From Planctomycetaceae bacterium (GTDB taxonomy: Bacteria > Planctomycetota > Planctomycetia > Pirellulales > UBA1268), in NCBI GenBank assembly GCA_947464585.1, contig CANHYS010000003.1, positions 1 through 23,146 of the forward strand: a DNA stretch of 23,146 nucleotides. The letters run 5' to 3'. Below the pieces are notes generated by a model. That model did no database searches. It was given only the letters and a program-made list of their open reading frames with translations, and was not told the DNA's origin. A program made the translations under genes and the position numbers. Shown here one piece after another: positions 8,247 to 16,416 of the stretch (positions are counted from its first letter, which is position 1; the number at the start of each line of letters is the position of its first letter).

Positions 8247-8247
8247 A
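8218..8247 (-). promoter_or_regulatory. Predicted promoter of the VWA gene
   Basis: On the minus strand TTGAGC (8247-8242) and TAGACT (8223-8218) are separated by 18 bases. The shared TAAGAGGGGGT block fills the spacer, so a protein bound there would compete with RNA polymerase. Confidence 0.35.
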
Positions 8248-8368
8248 GTCCCCGGACAAATGCCGCCGTCTCCCCGACATCTGGTTATTACAGCGATACA
8301 ACTTACCCGTCGCACGCAACCATGCGCAAATGCTACGAGGCACTTCGACATCGCCGAGCGAACGCCTG

Positions 8369-11300
8369 TCACTTCCCGAGATTCATGATGTCCTTGTCAA
8401 CCGCTAGCACCAACGGATAGCACTGCCGGATGAACTCCCCGAAGGTAATCTCTCTGTTGTTCGATTCTGGCTTCTCACGATCCTCTGGCTTGACTGCCGG
8501 ATTCGGCCTCCCGTCAGGATGCCGTGGAAACTTTTCGAACAGCTTCATCACGATCGCATCAGCGAGCAGATTATCGGGCACGGCACCGAACCGAAAACGA
8601 TAGTCGGTAAAAAAGTACCGCGAGTGGCGATCACTCAGAGCCGTGCTGTCTCGCTGCATAGCATCTCTGATGAATGGCAGGAGCGTGTTTACAATTCCCC
8701 GCTCGCGTGCCGCATGTCCTCCATTATGGCCCTTCGCGTACCAGGTGCGCTCCCAGATCAGGGCTTGGCCTGTCAGGCCGTCGAGAAAATCAGTGGTGAC
8801 CGTCGTTACCCCTGGCGGCGTCTGCGTGACGGAAGCAAGCGCCAGCAGCATCATCAGGGCATTGCGGCGTGCGACGAGCGATGGGAGGTCATCCCCCTTG
8901 TCACTCGCTGCCAGAAAAGCCCTTGCGGCGGCAGCGAAAGCCGACTTCGCCTCCGCAAAGTTCCCGTTGTCGAGCCAGTACCAACCGAGGATAAAGTTGA
9001 AATTCCCGGCACTCGGATCCTGTGCGGCCTGCTCTGCCGGCAACGCCGCCCACGCGGAAAGCTGACGCGATAAGTCATCGGGGAGAATGTCTTCGAAATC
9101 AACAAAAAAACCATCCTCGGATGAGTACGCGGCCGGACAAATTCGAACAGGGGCAAGCGTGTAATCACTTCGACTGCCGCGATACAAGTAGTTCTTGGCC
9201 TTTTTTCGGAACAGAATTTTCTCTTCCGCCCAGACGGGAGCGGAGCGGCTCATGCTTTGGAGAGCCGCGATCTTGTTGTCCAGACGTTGGGTATCGACTT
9301 GCTTCGCCCGGCCGTCTTCGCCAAGCACCGATATCAAATCCGCCACCGCCGTCGCCGCCCTGGGGTCGTCCTTGCCCGCCCGCACGGCTTCCGTCACGTA
9401 TTCGCGATCTTCAAGCACACTGCCCGCTGCAGCCTTGATAGCGTCGAGATAACCAGCGATCTCTCGCTCGGACGCCTCGAGTCCGGCGCTAGGGTCGAAG
9501 CCAAGGCTCCGGGCGTAGTCGACCGACAGTTCAATCAGCGGGAGCGTGTAGAGCCGATACTGGTCCACAATGCGCCGCCAGAGAAAGTCTGCCGACTTCT
9601 CGAGTCCCGCAGCACGCAGCACGGCGGCCTGCTCAATTTCCAGCAGAATCGGCAGCCTCTGTGATCGCAACCGATGGTTGAGGAGGCGTGCAAAGCTATC
9701 GATACGTTCCTTGGTTGGCGCCTTCAGGAACAGGTCTTCCATCTGCCGAAGTGCGCCGCGGTCATATCCCTCGCGTACGAGTTCACGAGCCTGATCATCC
9801 AGCGTGTCGTTTTCGAGCAACTCCGCCATGTCAACCAGGTCGTTGTAAAAAACAAGCGACTGATGAAAGTATTTCTTCACGGCGAGATCGCGCGCCGCCT
9901 GCAACTGCATGGCGATGAAGTACCGTAAGCTCTCGCTACGATTTCTTTTGCTGGACGCTGCAGCGTTCTCGCTGGCAGCAGGCAGAAGAGCGCGGGCGTA
10001 CTCAATGAATAATCGGTTGAGCTGCCCCTGCACCTCCTTGTCCTCGTCTGCCATCCATTCAGGAAACGGCGCTGTCGGAAAGCTGACGGTTACCTTGTCG
10101 ACGTCCGTCTTCGCAAGAAAACGCAGGACGATGCCGAGCGAGGGCAGACATGGATGGCGGGCAATCATGTTCGGCAGAAACTCAGTCGCGATGTTACGCG
10201 TCAGCTCATCGTAATCGTGAGTGGTGTAGAGCTGTGTGGTGTCGACAGCTTTTTTGCCGTCTTGCAGACGAAAATCGAATGGCAGATTTCGCTCGACGGC
10301 GCTCTTCTCCTCCGCGCTCGGTGCAAGTGACATTGTGAGCACAGGATGCGTAACGAGGTTGCGTCGTGCGTCAGTAAGATATCGGAAGCCAAAAAGGGAA
10401 TACCTTGCACGCAGGTCGTCCCCCGGCATAGAGGAAGATTCCTTCCAGCCTTTTTCACGTAGTAATTCCGTCGCCACCTCCACAACACCTCGCTTCTGAG
10501 ATGCGGCACGCGCCTTCAGAATCGCGCCAAACTTCGCTGGTATGTAGTCTGGATCGGTGAAGGATCTCCGGATCTCGTCGAGTGATTGGCTTTCCGTATA
10601 TTTCGCGTCGCCCAGCAGATCGGTGAGCACTCTTCCTGCCGGGGTCGCCTGAATCAGCATTCCCGGTATGGCATCTATAAACAGCGGGATATGGCCCGTC
10701 ACCCCTGGGAAGCGCACCTGGAACTCGAGTTGCTGCGGATCTGAATCCACGAACACAAGGCTGTTACCGTCCGACAGTCTTAGGAACGGCTCGCCCTGTC
10801 CGTTTCGAAAAAACGCAGGCTGTGGACGCAGCTTGTCGTCGTCGGACATGACGAGCAAGGGGTTAAAGTAGCTGCTGTTCACACTCGGATTGTCGACCTT
10901 TTCCCCACTGGGCGCAGTCAATGCTAAAAGCGCATGCTTCGTACGGTCACCACGCCGCTCAAAACTGTTTACGGCATCATAGACGGCTGGATGTGTAGGC
11001 ACGCCCAGTTTGCTGACAAGGAACTTCGGATCATTGTTGGCCAGACTGAGCTTGCCAATCGCAAGCGTTTCGGCACGCTTGATAGCGATATTTTTGATGT
11101 CATCGTCCGCGAGCTCCTGGGCGGCCTCGATGGGTAGGTCAAACAGCGAGAACTGGCTGCGGCCCAACTCCCATGTCAGGGACGGCTTCAATTGCCTGAA
11201 AAACCGAACGTACTTGGCCACTTGCTCATTCTTCTCTTCCTCCTCGGTAGGGGTGCGCCAAAGCAACTGGAGATGCTTCTTGCTCCACTCCCCTCTCGGA

Positions 11301-12364
11301 GTCAGATACACCATGGCCGGTCGCAGTCTGCCGGCGCTATCAGTTATCTCCATCAGGATGAACCGTCCGTACATAATCTGAAAGGGCGCAAACTTTCCGT
11401 CGATACCCTTGAACACATGGCCAGAGCGAATAGAGCCGTCGGCGTCCTTGAGATCGGGAGTCAGAAAATCGCGGTACTGCAGGTCGCGCAAGATCGCCAG
11501 CGAGTTGTGGGCTTTCTCCAGCTCGACAGAGGCATGCCAGGGGAGGACCGCCCCCGACCGCCAGGCGATGTTCAGCATGTCGTTGTTCCGGCGTTTTAGC
11601 GTGGGGCGGACTTCCGCACGCAGAAATGCCTCCTCCGGGGCGGGAGCGGTTATAAATGCCAACATAGCGACCGCCTCGGTCGAACAAGGATCGCGGGCGA
11701 TCGCCAGTTCAAGCGCCGTCCGCAGTTCGGCTACGGAAGCAACTTGATCGGGACTGCCGTCTGTCAACGCTTCACGATAAATTGCGAGCCCCTGCTGCGC
11801 CACCTCGAACATGCGCATGGCGATGTCGCCAAACACCGGGCCTGTCGGCTGGCTGGCAAAAGGTGCCCAAGCCTTGCGCAGTTCGTCGCATGCCTCCCGA
11901 TATCGGAGCTTGTCGACCATGTTCGCGGCGTTATTGATAGCCTCGAGCCCCGCCTCCCAAGGCGTGTGTTCGCTGGAATCCGCGATCACCTTGCGACGCT
12001 CTAAGCGAAGGTTCTCCACGTGCTCCCAGTTGCCCGCTGCCTTCAGGTCGGCCGCCTGCTTATGGATGGATTCAAGCCGGTCCTCCGAGGCCGCGACACT
12101 CAATCGGGTAGTGCCAACGATGAATACTGACAAGAACGCCGGGAACACGACCGCGGCGATGACTCTCCGCCGCCAGTGGCCCGTCAGCACGCTCCAGGCA
12201 CACACCACACCGGCATCAGAGATTATTCGATAGTTCTCCACGAAAACTCCTTTGGGTCGCCGTCCGCGTGAATAAGTTGCATCAAAATGAAGGCAGTATT
12301 TGTCGACAGAGCGATCGACGGCGTCGCACACGCAGCAAAGCCGAGGCCATTCTTGGGGCTTCAA
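8369..12364 (-). CDS. Giant helical membrane-anchored protein, probable N-terminal zinc-binding motif
   Basis: I recognise no family for this ~1331-residue protein. Its body is mostly alpha-helical and charged. One TPR-like unit stands out near 9010-8925 (W-Y-W-L-D-N-G-N-F-A-E-A-K-S-A-F). A hydrophobic segment (12163-12110, V-I-A-A-V-V-F-P-A-F-L-S-V-F-I) preceded by W-R-R-R should anchor it, with the bulk outside. The start is debatable. TTG at 12364 forms a TTGA overlap with the stop of the lipoprotein gene, and includes P-R-L-C-C-V-C-D followed later by V-C-x6-G-H-W-R-R-R, which resembles a zinc-binding head before the anchor. GTG at 12241 has a strong AAAGGAG five bases upstream and gives 1290 residues, but cuts that motif in half. 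I prefer TTG, without certainty. The gene sits between the lipoprotein and VWA genes on the same strand. Confidence 0.8.
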   Translation of the reverse strand: MKPQEWPRLCCVCDAVDRSVDKYCLHFDATYSRGRRPKGVFVENYRIISDAGVVCAWSVLTGHWRRRVIAAVVFPAFLSVFIVGTTRLSVAASEDRLESIHKQAADLKAAGNWEHVENLRLERRKVIADSSEHTPWEAGLEAINNAANMVDKLRYREACDELRKAWAPFASQPTGPVFGDIAMRMFEVAQQGLAIYREALTDGSPDQVASVAELRTALELAIARDPCSTEAVAMLAFITAPAPEEAFLRAEVRPTLKRRNNDMLNIAWRSGAVLPWHASVELEKAHNSLAILRDLQYRDFLTPDLKDADGSIRSGHVFKGIDGKFAPFQIMYGRFILMEITDSAGRLRPAMVYLTPRGEWSKKHLQLLWRTPTEEEEKNEQVAKYVRFFRQLKPSLTWELGRSQFSLFDLPIEAAQELADDDIKNIAIKRAETLAIGKLSLANNDPKFLVSKLGVPTHPAVYDAVNSFERRGDRTKHALLALTAPSGEKVDNPSVNSSYFNPLLVMSDDDKLRPQPAFFRNGQGEPFLRLSDGNSLVFVDSDPQQLEFQVRFPGVTGHIPLFIDAIPGMLIQATPAGRVLTDLLGDAKYTESQSLDEIRRSFTDPDYIPAKFGAILKARAASQKRGVVEVATELLREKGWKESSSMPGDDLRARYSLFGFRYLTDARRNLVTHPVLTMSLAPSAEEKSAVERNLPFDFRLQDGKKAVDTTQLYTTHDYDELTRNIATEFLPNMIARHPCLPSLGIVLRFLAKTDVDKVTVSFPTAPFPEWMADEDKEVQGQLNRLFIEYARALLPAASENAAASSKRNRSESLRYFIAMQLQAARDLAVKKYFHQSLVFYNDLVDMAELLENDTLDDQARELVREGYDRGALRQMEDLFLKAPTKERIDSFARLLNHRLRSQRLPILLEIEQAAVLRAAGLEKSADFLWRRIVDQYRLYTLPLIELSVDYARSLGFDPSAGLEASEREIAGYLDAIKAAAGSVLEDREYVTEAVRAGKDDPRAATAVADLISVLGEDGRAKQVDTQRLDNKIAALQSMSRSAPVWAEEKILFRKKAKNYLYRGSRSDYTLAPVRICPAAYSSEDGFFVDFEDILPDDLSRQLSAWAALPAEQAAQDPSAGNFNFILGWYWLDNGNFAEAKSAFAAAARAFLAASDKGDDLPSLVARRNALMMLLALASVTQTPPGVTTVTTDFLDGLTGQALIWERTWYAKGHNGGHAARERGIVNTLLPFIRDAMQRDSTALSDRHSRYFFTDYRFRFGAVPDNLLADAIVMKLFEKFPRHPDGRPNPAVKPEDREKPESNNREITFGEFIRQCYPLVLAVDKDIMNLGK

Positions 12365-13284
12365 CGTGATAGAGCCGGTGACAGCCACGGTGGCAGGCCG
12401 CCCTGCCACAGGCTGGAGTTGTCCAGATAGAGTGTCTCCGTCGCATCGATGCTTTCGGTCACCAGCACTATCCAGCGGTAGAATTCCGTGTTGGTTCGCC
12501 CCACGCCGGGAACCTCGCGGGAATTGGCGGCCCACAGAACCCATTTCGCTCCATCTGGCAGAGATACTTGGGCGACTCCGTCCGCGTCGGTTTTCCATGT
12601 TTTCGCCGGGCTGGACAAATATTCGAACGGGTCGATATCTGTCGTGGCGTCTAATTGTGACTGAAGTTGACGCTGGCGACGCTGCAGGTCACCAAGTTCG
12701 GACTGAGCTGCGTTTACAGATCGCTGAAGCCCCCCAGTGCTCGACATGGCGTCCTCGAATTGCTGGTCAGCTGACCTCTGCTGCTTTCGCTTGGCGAGCA
12801 ACTCGTCGAGCTCCGATCGGGAGGACCGGTCGGCAGATCGTCCGACGTCCGACGGGCGATCTTTGTCGTAAGACTCTCTGGCCGTCCCGCGGGCGGCTTC
12901 CAAAGCGTTGGTGGCTGCACGTAATCGTTCTGACGCCTTACTGATATCTCCCACTAACGAGTCCAAGTCGATTCGTATCTGCTGGGCCAGTTTCTGGCGA
13001 TCAGCGATGACAGATGCCAATGCGGCCCGCACAGACTCAAGCGGTGATCCGTGGACATCCATTAACGCTAGCTTTATGGCTTGTTGCCCTTTTGTGACGA
13101 TGACCGCCTGAAGCTTCAAAACGCGTGAAGCATCGGCACCATCACGTCCAGCACCCGCGGGTCGGCGGCCGGAGGAATCACGCTCTTTGCCAGAAGATGG
13201 CTGGGTCGTGCACCCTGAGAGGCACCACATGGCCGCAGACATCACCGCCAGAATTTTTAGGCGTTGAAATCGTATGTTGCGCAA
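12361..13284 (-). CDS. Coiled-coil lipoprotein with C-terminal carboxypeptidase-regulatory-like segment
   Basis: The 307-residue product has a lipoprotein signal peptide: R-N-I-R-F-Q-R-L-K, a hydrophobic core, then L-S-G-C25. The middle (about 80-235) is rich in charged residues and glutamine with long helical stretches, such as L-A-K-R-K-Q-Q-R and L-Q-R-R-Q-R-Q-L-Q-S-Q-L, and should form coiled coils. The C-terminal part contains T-D-A-D-G-V-A-Q-V-S-L-P-D-G, the pattern of carboxypeptidase-regulatory-like beta domains. TTG at 13284 is chosen because GGGAGG lies six bases upstream and it gives a clean 25-residue signal. An ATG at 13317 is in frame but adds a cysteine-rich, arginine-containing prefix that fits a signal peptide less well. 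Its stop overlaps the possible TTG start of the giant protein. Possibly a periplasmic spacer or tether. Confidence 0.8.
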   Translation of the reverse strand: MRNIRFQRLKILAVMSAAMWCLSGCTTQPSSGKERDSSGRRPAGAGRDGADASRVLKLQAVIVTKGQQAIKLALMDVHGSPLESVRAALASVIADRQKLAQQIRIDLDSLVGDISKASERLRAATNALEAARGTARESYDKDRPSDVGRSADRSSRSELDELLAKRKQQRSADQQFEDAMSSTGGLQRSVNAAQSELGDLQRRQRQLQSQLDATTDIDPFEYLSSPAKTWKTDADGVAQVSLPDGAKWVLWAANSREVPGVGRTNTEFYRWIVLVTESIDATETLYLDNSSLWQGGLPPWLSPALSR

Positions 13285-13375
13285 GCCGGGCCTCCCGGAA
13301 CAACAGGACCTGATCATGGAATTCACTTGACGCACTCGGCCGCGTGTGACCGTAGTGCTGGGGGGGTCGCCCACC

Positions 13376-13402
13376 TCGCACAGAGTACCTCCCGTAGTGC
13401 GA
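13376..13402. promoter_or_regulatory. Inverted repeat TCGCAC-N15-GTGCGA upstream of the lipoprotein gene
   Basis: Six-base arms at 13376-13381 and 13397-13402 lie in the gap between the secretin-like and lipoprotein genes. A shorter version of the same arms with a six-base spacer lies at 15419-15434. It may be an operator; the evidence is only the symmetry and the second occurrence. Confidence 0.25.
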
Positions 13403-13509
13403 AAATACAAGAAATCAACGACTGCGGCAGAGTCGCTGGAACGCTCTCACTCGCAATAGCCCCGCACCGGAAATTCAAACTCATGGCCGATTCCGGTTGC
13501 GTGCATTCG

Positions 13510-14499
13510 TCAAAAGCTCCCGCCTGCCGCAGGCGAGAGTGCAGCGGACGTCCCAGGCAAAGCACCTGCGACGGCAGTGATGAATTGCGCGGCGACTCTG
13601 TGGAATTGAGGAGACCGTGAACGGACGACGACAGCCTTGCCAAAAACGGCCACCGCTGCACTGTCGTCAGCCTGCTCAGCAAGCAAACCGTTGCAGAGAT
13701 CGACAAGCTTTTCCGCGAGCGTATCCCGTGCGTCGGCATCTTCAATAACATAGCTTCGAACCGCTGGACTTCCGGAGGCGAACGGGACGCCCGCCCCCGT
13801 GAAAGCCTTCTGCAGATTGGCAAGAAAAGACTCTACTTGATCATGCACTTCCTGCGTTTGGCTTACGACCACCCACTGCTCCTGCCCGTGCAAAAGGAGT
13901 TCAATGGATCCGCTGCCCCCCACAGTGCTCCATGTCAGTGGAGCCACAGTGGCCTGCAGCACATCAATCAAGCCGCGGGCATCTGCTTCGGCATAAATCT
14001 GATGCAAACGCGGTTCGAGGAATTGGTCAGCCTGATCCTTCGTCGTGATTTTCAGGATGTCGTTCTGCGTGATGAGCACAAGATCGACGGGGCCGAGCAC
14101 CTCCCGAATGCTCGCCCGGAGCGGCATGCCTCGCATGCTGGCTGTCAAAGCACAGGTATCGGGATCGATGCCTGCGTCTTCCAGGGCGACCACATCGAGC
14201 CGGACGGGTTCGCCGATCCGATCGGCGAGTATTGCGGCCACGTCTCTGAGCGGGCTCTCGGTAAATTCGAGTTGGCAGTCAGCAGATAGACGATCTTCAA
14301 TGCGACGCCTTGTTTCGGAGTTTCCGATCAGGAAAACGCCGCGATGATGAGCTGCCGACGCCTGTGGAGCATGGTCTGTGGGACACGGATCAGGCGAGGG
14401 CCCAGAAGTCTGCGCCGCGCTCACCGCGCATAGGACGGCGAGGACGGCGAAGCTTTTCGCGATTTTCACGGTAGCTATGCGAAGGCGGCTCGATTGCAT
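13510..14499 (-). CDS. Exported protein with secretin N-domain (STN)-like fold
   Basis: The 329-residue protein starts with a signal peptide (I-A-K-S-F-A-V-L-A-V-L-C-A-V-S-A-A). At about 75-155 it carries the pattern L-E-F-T-E-S-P-L-R-D-V-A-A-I-L-A, then V-R-L-D-V-V-A-L, then L-R-A-S-I-R-E-V-L-G, then I-L-K-I-T-T. This matches the short N-terminal domain of secretins and TonB receptors. A second alpha-beta segment follows (about 165-230). There is no secretin pore domain and no beta barrel, so it is not itself a secretin. Single proteins of this layout are frequent in planctomycetes and their role is unknown. The ATG at 14499 is chosen; GGAGGA lies about 11 bases upstream, a long spacing. It follows the beta-rich gene by 66 bases and precedes the lipoprotein gene. 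Confidence 0.8.
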   Translation of the reverse strand: MQSSRLRIATVKIAKSFAVLAVLCAVSAAQTSGPSPDPCPTDHAPQASAAHHRGVFLIGNSETRRRIEDRLSADCQLEFTESPLRDVAAILADRIGEPVRLDVVALEDAGIDPDTCALTASMRGMPLRASIREVLGPVDLVLITQNDILKITTKDQADQFLEPRLHQIYAEADARGLIDVLQATVAPLTWSTVGGSGSIELLLHGQEQWVVVSQTQEVHDQVESFLANLQKAFTGAGVPFASGSPAVRSYVIEDADARDTLAEKLVDLCNGLLAEQADDSAAVAVFGKAVVVRSRSPQFHRVAAQFITAVAGALPGTSAALSPAAGGSF

Positions 14500-14565
14500 G
14501 CGACTCGCAATTCCTCCCTCATGGCGGCCACGAATCCAACGCGGTTTGCAAGCAGTCTCGCAGTC

Positions 14566-15273
14566 TCATTGATTCAACGGACGATTGTAGACGTCGCATA
14601 CCACGACGTTGGTTATCTCAATGCCCTGCGTGGGAAATCGGATCGTCACATCGGTCGTTTGGCTCGGCTGAGCGACGACCTCATTGGGAATGAGCCATGG
14701 CCTCCTGCCAGCGCCGGATACTTGCAATTGAATTTTCGCAGACACGGATTCCTGCGTCTTGTTGGAGACGACGGTCGTTGCCGTAGCTTCGGCGGCAAAT
14801 CGCACCACCTTACGCTCCACTGTCTGCGACGAGATGATGAGGCCATCTCGATCACGCTGGTACTCCGTCTCGAAGACGGTCTCCATTTTGCTGTCTTGCG
14901 TCACCACCCACGGCTGGATATTCACGAGTATTTTTTGCTGCACAAATGTCTTGTCTGCAGCGTTGTAGAAGTACTTCAGCCGAACGGTTCCCGATACGTC
15001 TGGCTCACTCAGAAGTCGGTCAAACTGGATCGCCACGACCTCTCCTGGGCGAAAGTCCAGCGGCTTGATTCCCCCCGCGACCCGCACTTCACCGTTTTTA
15101 GCTTTAAGCAGGTTCCCGCTGACGACAGCCCCATTGCGACGCATGACACTGGCAGGGCCAAGGGGCACCTCGTCGCCACGGGTGGTGCACGCCATGGCCA
15201 ACATCGCTGCGACCTTTGCTCCACAGCAAAGCAGTTTGAAGATTGCATCGCACATTTTAGTCGACGACCACAT
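14566..15273 (-). CDS. Exported beta-rich protein of unknown function, first gene of the minus-strand block
   Basis: I do not recognise a named family in this ~235-residue protein. It has an N-terminal hydrophobic segment (I-F-K-L-L-C-C-G-A-K-V-A-A-M-L-A-M-A-C) suggesting a signal peptide. The mature part is beta-rich, with V-M-R-R-N-G-A-V-V-S-G-N-L then G-E-V-V-A-I-Q-F-D-R near its start. Such short beta modules recur in planctomycete exported proteins. The frame stays open up to 15465, but the upstream part shows no protein-like pattern. ATG at 15273 or at 15255 both fit a signal peptide; neither has a strong ribosome binding site. It is divergent from the DUF2167 gene, with 234 bases between the starts. 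Confidence 0.65.
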   Translation of the reverse strand: MWSSTKMCDAIFKLLCCGAKVAAMLAMACTTRGDEVPLGPASVMRRNGAVVSGNLLKAKNGEVRVAGGIKPLDFRPGEVVAIQFDRLLSEPDVSGTVRLKYFYNAADKTFVQQKILVNIQPWVVTQDSKMETVFETEYQRDRDGLIISSQTVERKVVRFAAEATATTVVSNKTQESVSAKIQLQVSGAGRRPWLIPNEVVAQPSQTTDVTIRFPTQGIEITNVVVCDVYNRPLNQ

Positions 15274-15386
15274 GATGACGTCTCGCTCCCACAACTGCCG
15301 CATTTGGTCATCGCAAATCGTCCCCCACCGTAAAGGCTGCTCACCCCCCATGTCAACTGACCGCAACCCAAGAAGTCGCAAAAGCA

Positions 15387-15414
15387 TTGACACCCCTCTT
15401 GTGCGTGGTAGCCT
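15387..15414 (+). promoter_or_regulatory. Predicted promoter of the DUF2167 operon
   Basis: A consensus TTGACA at 15387-15392 and TAGCCT at 15409-15414 are separated by 16 bases, in the divergent gap. The inverted repeat at 15419-15434 lies where transcription should begin. Confidence 0.5.
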
Positions 15415-15418
15415 ACCT

Positions 15419-15434
15419 CGCACGCGATAGTGCG
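15419..15434. promoter_or_regulatory. Inverted repeat CGCAC-N6-GTGCG at the probable transcription start
   Basis: Five-base arms at 15419-15423 and 15430-15434 lie just downstream of the predicted -10 box of the DUF2167 operon, a normal operator position. It resembles the longer-spaced repeat at 13376-13402. Confidence 0.3.
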
Positions 15435-15507
15435 GCCCCTGCCGTTTGGGTTGATATCGCGCCATTTTTTCTTATCTCGCAACGGCGGAAAACCGGGGGG
15501 CCACAAG

Positions 15508-16416
15508 ATGCTCGACGCACGGCGATGTGATGGACGGTTTCAGGTCATGCCTGTGCTCATATGCATGATCGCAGCATGGGGTGCCGGACAACCCTGCAAC
15601 GCGGACACAGCGACAGATACTGAGGCTGCTTTTGCCTCGATTCCTTGGAGAAAGGGGCCGTGCACCGGCAACCTTGGCGGCTACGCCGAAATCCGTGTGC
15701 CAGAGGGATTTCTGTTTACGGGATCGGACGGCGCACCAAAGTTTCTGGAACTCTCGGAGAATCCTCCAGACCCGACGACGGTGGGCGTTCTATTTCCAAC
15801 GGCAGACAACGACAAGTGGGTCGTCTACTTCAATTACCGCGACATCGGACATGTTCCAGATGACGAGCACAAGACGATCGACGCCGCCGCCATTCTGGCG
15901 AATCTCAAGGCTGGCACTGAAGCATCAAATTCGGAGCGACGCACCCGCGGCTGGGAGGAACTCCACGTCACCGACTGGATCATCCCGCCAGGCTATGAGC
16001 CTGAAACAAAGCGACTAGCGTGGGGTGTAGGGCTAAAGACCGGCGGCGGTGACGACGGTGCGAACTATGATGTTCGTTTGCTTGGTCGCACAGGCGTCAT
16101 GAGCGTTACGCTCAGCTGCCCCCCCGACTCGGTACGCAGCCTCGTGCCGAAACTGCAAACCATACTGGCAGGTTTCAACTACAACTCCGGTCACAAGTAC
16201 GGTGAATGGCGATCTGGAGACAAGGTGGCTGCATACGGCCTTACAGGCCTGATCACAGGCGGCGCGGCCGTTGCTGCTGCTAAATCTGGGCTTCTGGCCA
16301 AAATAGGGATAGCGATTGCCAAGATGGGCAAAGCTATTGCGATCGGCATTCTTGCGATTGGTGCGGGGATCTGGAAGATGATCTTTGGTAACAAATCATC
16401 CGCGTCGACAAAATGA
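15508..16416 (+). CDS. DUF2167 membrane-anchored protein
   Basis: The ~302-residue protein matches the DUF2167 family over its length: G-Y-A-E-I-R-V-P-E-G-F near the start, V-V-Y-F-N-Y-R-D-I-G-H-V, then R-R-T-R-G-W-E-E-L-H-V, then N-Y-D-V-R-L-L-G-R-x-G-V-M-S-V-T-L. A C-terminal region follows in which G-D-K-V-A-A-Y-G-L-T-G-L leads to alternating A-I-G-I and lysine-bearing hydrophobic segments. DUF2167 proteins are exported, anchored by their C-terminus, and have no established function. The ATG at 15508 is chosen; it gives a signal-like N-terminus ending near C-N-A-D. An ATG at 15547 would give a shorter signal and is a real alternative. The TGA stop overlaps the next ATG as ATGA. Confidence 0.88.
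   Translation: MLDARRCDGRFQVMPVLICMIAAWGAGQPCNADTATDTEAAFASIPWRKGPCTGNLGGYAEIRVPEGFLFTGSDGAPKFLELSENPPDPTTVGVLFPTADNDKWVVYFNYRDIGHVPDDEHKTIDAAAILANLKAGTEASNSERRTRGWEELHVTDWIIPPGYEPETKRLAWGVGLKTGGGDDGANYDVRLLGRTGVMSVTLSCPPDSVRSLVPKLQTILAGFNYNSGHKYGEWRSGDKVAAYGLTGLITGGAAVAAAKSGLLAKIGIAIAKMGKAIAIGILAIGAGIWKMIFGNKSSASTK

Noticed and set aside
13327..13358. Plus-strand TTGACG with a weak -10 in the gap before the lipoprotein gene
   Set aside because: The spacing is poor and no plus-strand gene follows, so I mention it only in relation to the inverted repeats.
13520..13534. Perfect palindrome CGCCTGC-C-GCAGGCG near the end of the secretin-N-like gene
   Set aside because: It lies inside the coding region, before the stop codon and without a T run, so I do not call it a terminator.
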